Of a stretch of 64,000 nt of DNA, positions 57,601 to 64,000 are shown one piece after another. The translations under genes were made by a program, and so were the position numbers. The notes beneath the pieces were generated by a model. That model did not search any database. It was not told the origin of the DNA and saw nothing but the letters and a program-made list of their open reading frames with translations. Positions within the stretch are counted from its first letter, which is position 1. Each line of letters begins with the position of its first letter. The DNA is from Luzula sylvatica (Eukaryota; Streptophyta; Magnoliopsida; Poales; Juncaceae), in contig OX326959.1 of the NCBI GenBank assembly GCA_946800325.1, forward strand, positions 1,061,501-1,125,500, read 5' to 3'.

Positions 57601-57812
57601 TCTGTGAACTCAAACCCACTACTCCTTTTCTCTCTTTTCTTTCTTTGTAGATCTGTATTCGTTCGGTTACTCACAATTTCATTAATTGCAACTCCAATTT
57701 CAATTTCATCTTGCTAAATACGTTTACGCGCCGTAATTCTTCTCTTTTCGTAATATTTGTTCTGCAAAGATCCTCCCTTATTTCCTTCAATTTCGAAATT
57801 TAAAGTTCAAAC

Positions 57813-58187
57813 ATGGGAAACGGGTTAGCCTGCATGCCAGGTAAGGATCCGGAAGAAACCAGAGCTGGAATAGGGTCTAGAAATAAACGGGGTTCACTGA
57901 GAAAGAGAGGCATCTCTGAGGAAGACGAGGTGTTACACAGACAAGCTCTGGCAATGGCGAGACAGCAGCTTTCACAGCGATTTGAAGGTTCCATGTCCAA
58001 ACGGGTTGACGGGTCGATGTCGAGACGGATCGGTACCGGTGGAAACGGGGCAGTTAGCGAAAGAAAGGGGAGCAAGATTGATTCTTTCGATCATTCATTT
58101 TGCAAAATATGTGCTCAAATATTCGATTCGATTCATTTGTGGAATAAGGACAGCATTGTTGATAGAACAAGGACATTATGTGATTAG
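57813..58187 (+). pseudogene. N-terminal fragment resembling MES11/13-type methylesterase
   Basis: Open frame of 124 codons starting MGNGLACMPGKDPEE. An MGN start allows N-myristoylation. The EDEVLHRQALAMARQQLSQRFEGSMS...SRRIG block resembles, from memory, the N-terminal extension of the plant putative chloroplastic methylesterases of the MES11/13/14 group. The alpha/beta-hydrolase domain that should follow is missing; after about residue 75 the sequence becomes unrelated. I read it as a captured first exon. The family call is tentative. Confidence 0.45.
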
Positions 58188-58905
58188 TTTTTTTTTTCAT
58201 TTTTTGTGGGTTAAATTTTTTTTTGTTAGTTGTAATTGAAATTTAATTGAATTATAAACTATAGTAAGTACGTTATTAATATTCAGTATAGCTTCTTCTA
58301 TTTTGTGTAGATTATGAGAATTATTATTATAAGATATAAAATAAACTATGTTGTTAGGGTATTTTCATAAATTCGGCCTTGTGTCTTTGTGGGCCGGGCC
58401 TATACCTGCATCTCAACAATCGGACCATCGATTTCTTGATTTTTAGAAGAAGAAAAAAGGTTAATTTTTAAATTTTGGTTCAAAAAAGCGTGCATAAATG
58501 CTCCTTTAAAGAGCTTACGTGGTCTCCGGACATAAAAAAATTGACATGATTTCTTTTTCGATTTTCTTCTCTTTCCATTTTTTTTCTCTCCATTTTGTCA
58601 TATTTGCAAAAAATTATGCGATCGATGTGCTGTCTTTTGGTTTCAAACCACTCTCAACATTAATTTCTAATCAAATCGAACTTATTTTTAATTATTGTTT
58701 TTGGTTTTTATAGACGGGAGTAAATTCTCACTATCATTCCAAAATAGTTTCATTGTTTATTTTTTCGAAATGTTCATTTTCGATGAATTAGGGGATATTT
58801 TGCAGAATTGGGAATTGATTTTGGGATAATTATGCATTGTTATTTTTAGATGTTTTTGCTAGTTGTAATTGGAGTTTTGATGATTTGGAATATTTTGTTT
58901 TTATT
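58188..58905. other. non-coding DNA between captured fragment and minisatellite
   Basis: T-rich, intron-like. No domain in any frame. Confidence 0.4.
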
Positions 58906-58929
58906 TAGTCATTTTTGAAATTTCTATCC

Positions 58930-60255
58930 ATAAAAATATATGATTAAATTTATCAGAATATATGATTAAATTTAACAAAATATACGATTAAATTTAACAG
59001 AATATATGATTAAATTTAGCAAAATATACGATTGAATTTAGCAAAATATAGTTAATTATCTGATGAACATGATCATTAATTTCATATAATTCAGCAAAAT
59101 ATATTATTGGATTTAGCAAAATATACGATTAAATTGAACAGAATATATGATTAAATTCAACATAATATATGATTAAATTAATCAGAATATATGATTAAAT
59201 TTAACACAATATATGATAAAATTTAACAGAATATATGATTAAATTTAGCAAAATATACGATTGAATTTAGCAAAATATAGTTAATTATCTGATGAACATG
59301 ATCATTAATTTCATATAATTCAGCAAAATATATTATTGAATTTAGCAAAATATACGATCAAATTTAACAGAATATATGATTGAATTTACTAAAATATAGT
59401 TAATTATTCGATGAATACGATCATTAATTTCATATAATTCACCAAAATATATGATTGAATTTAGCAAAATATACGATTAAATTTAACAGAATATACGATT
59501 GAATTTACTAAAATATAGTTAATTATCCAATGAATGCGATCATTAATTTCATATAATTCACCAAAATATATGATTGAATTTAGCAAAATATACGATTAAA
59601 TTTCACAGAATATACGATTGAATTTACTAAAATATATTTAATTATCCGATGAATACGATTATTAATTTCATATAATTCAGCAAAATATATTATTGAATTT
59701 AGCAAAATATACGATTAAATTTAACAGAATATATGATTAAATTTAACATAATATATGATCAAATTTAACAGAATATATGATTAAATTGATCAGAATATAT
59801 GATTAAATTTAACATAATATATGATTAAATTTAACAGAATACATGATTAAATTTAGCAAAATATACGATTGAATTTAGCAAAATATAGTTAATTATCTGA
59901 TGAACATGATCATTAATTTCATATAATTCAGCAAAATATATTATTGAATTTAGCAAAATATACGATTAAGTTTAACATAATATACGATCGAATTTACTAA
60001 AATATAGTTAATTATCCGATGAATACGATCATTAATTTCATATAATTCACCAAAATATATGATTGAATTTAGCAAAATATACGATTAAATTGCACAAAAT
60101 ATATGATTAAAATATAGTTAATTATTTGATGAACATGATCATTAATTTCATAGAGTTTAGCAAAATATACGATTTAATTTATTAAAATATAGTTCATTAT
60201 CCGATGAACATGATCATTAAATTCATATAATTCAACAAAATATATTATTAAATTT
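58930..60255. repeat. compound AT minisatellite
   Basis: Basic units of about 22-26 bp (AATATATGATTAAATTTAAC, AAAATATACGATTGAATTTAG) are organised in a larger period of about 119 bp marked by GATCATTAATTTCATATAATTCA. That marker recurs near 59070, 59302, 59421, 59540, 59659, 59909, 60028 and 60139. The spacings are mostly 119-120, with two of about 232-250 that look like lost or merged units. Confidence 0.88.
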
Positions 60256-60499
60256 TTGTAACTAAATAATAATTTTGGAAGAGGACATTAATACATTGGT
60301 TATAATAAAATGCAAGTTACACACACACACACACACCCACAGAGAGTATTTTTTACTATATATGAAAAAATCATTTCATATGGACATACAAAACTACAAG
60401 AAACACCCTGACAAAACATAAAAATATCAGAAATATCCCTACAATCTCATACAAAGAAACCTTCCACAAAAAAATTTAACAATTTTTTTTTTAAATAGA
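60256..60499. other. spacer with (AC)n
   Basis: Contains ACACACACACAC at about 60319-60336. Otherwise non-coding, 3' of the DNA-polymerase fragment. Confidence 0.5.
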
Positions 60500-61262
60500 G
60501 TACCATATTTTTTTTCAAACTTATCATTTCCCTCTTCGTCGTCGCAATCATCAATTGCGTATATTTTCTCCGACGGGATATTGCCAGCGAGGGATTTCAA
60601 CGCACTGCCACTCACCGAAGGCCATCCACTTGCAGTGTACGCTTCGGGCTGCATGTTTTCTACGATACTTTTTAGAGTGATATTTCGATATTTTTTAGGG
60701 ACCTTTTTGCCTTTTTCGATTATTTTTTCAGTGTTTGGGATTTTGAATTCTCTGCTTCGCGGCAACGTCTCCCCTGGATCATTGCTGCCACAACAAAAAA
60801 TTTTAAAAAAACATTATAATTAAATAATTATTTTTATTTAAGGATTAATTTAGGTTTTTATGAAGTAATACCAATTCATTATTCCACCAAAGAGGAGTTG
60901 GCGAATTTGCGCATCGCTCCCCACATTCATGAAATTCGCATCGGAAGCCCATTTTTTTAATTTTTCCTTCGCTGATTTCTGTTCTATAATCGCGATTTTC
61001 TCAATTTCGGCCAAATAATTTCTATCGACCAACATCCCTTGAGTTTCCATCTTCACCAAAATTTCACCATAAGGACACCAATACTCTCTATAAAAAACAT
61101 ACATAGTCCCCCTTGGTCATTCCTTCGAGAACCCATTGCATATTTTCGAGTTTCTCTCTCAAGCTCAAGTAAAGTGTAAGCGTGCTAATCGAATCCAACG
61201 CGGAGTAACTAATCCAAAGGTTTCTCTGTTCCCCTCTTTCGAGAGTTTCGACTGGGTCAAGA
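60500..61262 (-). pseudogene. captured exons of organellar DNA polymerase I (POLIA/POLIB type)
   Basis: Minus-strand fragment of the plant plastid/mitochondrial family-A DNA polymerase. The first exon (about 61251-60872, preceded by a CCCAG acceptor) reads ETLERGEQRNLWISYSALDSISTL, then FYREYWCPYGEILVKMET, MLVDRNYLAEIEKIA and NVGSDAQIRQLLFGG. A 5-G run (61108-61112) shifts the frame before FYREY; one G fewer would keep it. A candidate intron (60785-60871, G|GTATTA...GGCAG) separates it from an exon reading NDPGETLPRSREFKIPNTEKIIEKGKK, KKYRNITL and TASGWPSVSGSALKSLAGN. Only the stretch between exonuclease and polymerase domains is present; the catalytic motifs are absent. Retained introns show capture from DNA, not from cDNA. 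Confidence 0.82.
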
Positions 61263-61361
61263 GTGATTAATTTAAAAAAAAACTCATTAGACCTGACTAT
61301 CAAGAGGCAAAATCAACAAATTGATGAACAATTGACGGATGAAAGGCAAATATACATCAAC

Positions 61362-61555
61362 TGCGAGGTATTCAAGAACGGCGGCAAGATAGACAGGAGC
61401 ACCGGAACCAACACGTTGGGCAGAACGACCTTTCTTCGAGAATCGGCCAATACGACCGACTGGAAACTGGAGACCAGCTCTAGTAGAGCGAGTGACGGCC
61501 TTCTTCCTGGCTCCGCCTTTCCTTCCGGCAGCTCCCTTCTTGATTTTCCCTCCAT
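61362..61555 (-). pseudogene. captured histone H2A first exon
   Basis: Minus-strand ATG at 61555-61553, then, after one missing base in the GGAGGG run, the H2A sequence [57 protein letters not shown]. This is the N-terminal tail, alpha-N and alpha-1 to early alpha-2 of the histone fold. It stops at EYLA, near the usual plant H2A intron position, and the rest of the fold is absent. The CT-rich sequence upstream (about 61556-61740) looks like the H2A leader. It lies head-to-tail with the DNA-polymerase exons about 100 bp further on. Confidence 0.88.
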
Positions 61556-61744
61556 TTTCGGATTGAGATGATTAGCTTGAAAATGCTTTCGAGCTTCAGA
61601 AGAGAGGATGAAGAAAAAAGGTTCTCCTTGCTCGCTGCAGAGAAAGAAAGTTTCTTTGCTATCTTGCTTGTGCTCGCTCAGAGGAGGAGGAAGGAGAAAA
61701 GGGAATCGCTCAGAGGTTGGCGATGAGAGAAAAAAGAGTAACTC

Positions 61745-61856
61745 GGAGGAGGAAGGAGAAGAAAGTAATGTTTTGGCAAAATTACAAAAAGGCCCCTCCG
61801 TCTGGTGGATTCGTTTTTTGGATTCGATTTGTGGATTCTCCTTAGCACGACTACTG
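61745..61856 (-). repeat. right terminal inverted repeat of the Pack-MULE-like element
   Basis: Reverse-complement partner of about 56697-56835, sharing the CACAAATCGAATCC block and the GGAGGGGC block at matching distances. Confidence 0.6.
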
Positions 61857-61872
61857 TATATATATATATACA

Positions 61873-62290
61873 TATAGAGTCTGTCTACTATGACATTAAT
61901 GGTACCAAGAGTTTGGTGCCACTAATTTCATGATCGTTGGATCTACATTTTAATCCTGATGGTGAGATTGTGATAGACGGGACTGATTTAAAAAATTAAC
62001 ACCGTCAGACTACCTTCCTCTCCTCCATACTCGTCCTCTTTCTCCTTCCTCTCGCTAAGTACCTTCCCCTTTGCACAATCGAGGGTTTTCTCCCTGCCCA
62101 TTTCCTTCTCGACCTGGCTCTGGATTCCGTTGATCTCTGGACACTGTCAATCGCGAGTTGTGACACTCTCAAGATCGAATTATTTTCTCTCATCGAGTTG
62201 GCTGGGCCTCTTTGTCAATCTGATCCTTTCACCGTTGATCTACATCTGGCTCTCTCTCTCTCTCTCTCCCACTCACTGGTACAATCTTTA
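61873..62290. other. possible TIR and CT-rich leader of another element or gene
   Basis: ACATTAATGGTACCAAGAGT and GATCGTTGGATCTACATTTT are of the type seen in TIRs of plant DNA transposons. A pyrimidine-rich tract follows (62015-62060 and (CT)n at 62248-62268). No partner inverted repeat was found in the window, so this is only a suggestion. Confidence 0.3.
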
Positions 62291-64000
62291 ATATTAGTTT
62301 TTGTTAATGAATTTAATTTGTGGGGACCGGTATCTCGTTTCCCCTCTCTACATGTTTGCGTTATATAATTTCTGACTAGTACCATTACGTCTTTCTCCTC
62401 TGTTTTTGTTGTGGTTTGAGTTGTTTATGATATTATCTGAAATTATAGTTTCTTGATAATTCATCAACCCCTAGTACCGTCGAATTAAGTTTTGTGTAGT
62501 GATTTTTGGTGGATAAGGGCTGATATTTGGTCAACTAGGTAGGTATTCATTGTTAATTTCTCTAGTATTTATTATGTTAGTTTTTTTAATATTGATAATT
62601 ATGCATAACAGGAGATAAGGGCTTCTCCACCTCTTCTACCTATAAAATCTTCAGATGTCTGGGTATTAAGTCCAATTGAAATGTCGAGCTATGAAAAGTC
62701 AAAGCCGCGACGAAAGTTTGATTTTTTTGTTTGGCTAGGGAATTGGAAATAACCCAAATTTCATGTTCTGCTTGCCCCTTCATGAAACATCGGACCGCCT
62801 CCTTATATCCCTAATGCAAGTGATATATGGTCTCGACTGCAACTATTCATGAACCTCGAATTTATTGATTTATGTTTTAACAGTTTTTTTTATTCAGGAT
62901 GGCAAAGCGAATGGAAGCACGTGGTTACAGTTTAGCTCCACATTAGAAGATAGGAGATGGTTAATTGAATGATTTCAAAATGTGATTGCATCTTAGATGT
63001 GGAAATAAGATAAAAACTGGATGTTGGTAAAAAAATTTCTGATTGTAGTGTGATTTAAAATGTATTTCAGTATGAAAATTTTGTTGTCAATACACCGTAG
63101 ATATAATTATTGTGGTATTACTTATGTGTGTTCGTATGTTCGATTGTATTTTATTTTTGGTAATATCCATGTTAGGAATGATATGTATGTGTTTGTTGAT
63201 ATATTTTGATCTACAAGTACGATTTGTATTTTTATTTCTTGGTATCAATTAAATATAGAAGGTTGGCTTTTCCTTGATCTCTCGATACCACTATGAAATT
63301 GGATTGGTATTATATATTTCACTATAAAAATCTTGTATTTCAATAACCAAAACTTAAAAAAAAAAAACATCCATTTCGATGGTGATATTACAAGCATGTT
63401 TACAAATTCTTTTGTGTACCATATCTTTGGACATCCAGTTCAAATGAATAAATAAAAACAGAACTCTTATCACACATGCCACACATATACAACCTAACAA
63501 CGACGCATACAATTTCAATCTTCAAAATCTTGTTCCCCCAATACTGAAATTATAGTATCATCTATAAGCCTCTGATCTCATACAATTTCAATCTTCAAAA
63601 TCTTCTTCCCTCGATACTGAAATTATAGTATCATCTACAAGCCTCTAATCTGCACGATTTAAAATATAATAAATATCAGAAAAAATATCAGTGAAAAGTG
63701 TTGTGTTCAACTATGTTATACAATTTCAAATGTGCAAAAACAAGCCTCAAATTCAGCAATAACAATCCCTAATTCACAAAAATCCACTATTAATAACCGA
63801 GAATTAACCAAAACTAAATCCTAATTTCCCTCAAAAGAGCCTACAATAACTAATTTACCAAAAGTCAGCCCCAATTAACCAAAAATCACGAAAAAACCCT
63901 AATTCAGTACTTGACGTTGATGAACGAAAAAAATTCTAATTTCAGATTTAATTAATAATAAAAAAAGCAAAGTCCAGTAATTAGTAATTACAAATAATTA
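62291..64000. other. AT-rich DNA with a 73-bp tandem duplication
   Basis: No gene recognised. A short frame near 62632-62735 reads LPPIKSSDVWVLSPIEMSSYEKSKPR, which could be an exon fragment, but I do not know the family. A 73-bp unit (CATACAATTTCAATCTTC start) is tandemly duplicated at 63506-63578 and 63579-63651. Confidence 0.45.

Larger units (their letters stand above)
56691..61856. mobile_element. Pack-MULE-like element with captured host-gene pieces
   Basis: A region of about 5.2 kb bounded by inverted terminal regions. The left end has GCTAAATAGAATTCAC, CACAAATCGAATCC and GGAGGGGCTCATTTGTAAAA. The right end, read on the other strand, has GCTAAGGAGAATCCAC, CACAAATCGAATCC and GGAGGGGCCTTTTTGTAA. 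Inside are convergent pieces of unrelated genes: an MGN-starting fragment and a duplicated unknown fragment on the left (+), and histone H2A plus organellar DNA polymerase exons on the right (-), separated by a minisatellite. No transposase is present. Mutator-like origin is inferred from long TIRs and gene capture; the TSD cannot be read in the TA repeats. Confidence 0.62.

Noticed and set aside
61313..61873. 186-codon minus-strand frame over the H2A region
   Set aside because: It is the frame-shifted reading of the H2A leader and exon; the histone sequence is in another frame after one missing base.

Overview
This is nuclear DNA from a flowering plant, almost certainly a eudicot. The evidence is plant-type Ty1/copia LTR elements primed by initiator-Met tRNA, a CACTA (En/Spm) transposon with Transposase_21 and DUF4218/4216 domains, an F-box/DUF295 gene, SUVH-type SRA domains, spliced leaders with GT-AG introns, and captured exons of a plant organellar DNA polymerase and histone H2A. 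No bacterial operon, rRNA or tRNA gene was seen. Species cannot be named from the sequence.

Layout. 1-11245: a copia element (E, + strand) whose gag gene is split by a complete young copia element (A, 1050-9217, - strand, TSD CATTT). 11246-27855: a second member of the A family (B, - strand), interrupted by a complete 10.6-kb CACTA transposon (13024-23670, TSD TGT). 27856-30000: decayed remnant of another copia lineage with a hAT-type MITE inside. 30450-36850: the gene island, with a stand-alone SRA-domain gene (30992-31714) and an F-box/DUF295 gene (34893-35999, - strand). 36850-45796: gene-poor, AT-rich DNA with at least one dispersed repeat family, a 526-bp inverted-repeat element, a hairpin MITE and an orphan first exon. 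45797-51345: two more A-family copies (C and D, + strand) and an LTR scrap. 51400-53890: a GGATACG-rich element and a 5'-truncated LINE with a 21-bp TSD. 54078-55870: second copy of the SRA gene and of DNA that lies 3' of the F-box gene, so a segmental duplication. 56690-61870: a Pack-MULE-like element carrying pieces of several host genes, notably a histone H2A first exon followed by organellar DNA polymerase I exons. 61870-64000: no gene recognised.

Only three genes look intact: the two SRA-only proteins (240 aa each) and the F-box protein. Nearly everything else is nested transposon DNA. The points most worth a second look are: a helically phased array of TCCGTT/AACGGA dyads in the leader of element A; the mosaic divergence of the two SRA genes, with identical ends and a diverged middle; the H2A/DNA-polymerase chimera in the Pack-MULE-like element; tandemly duplicated leader-exon modules in the CACTA element; and a consistent C-to-T/G-to-A signature in the nonsense mutations of the transposon genes.
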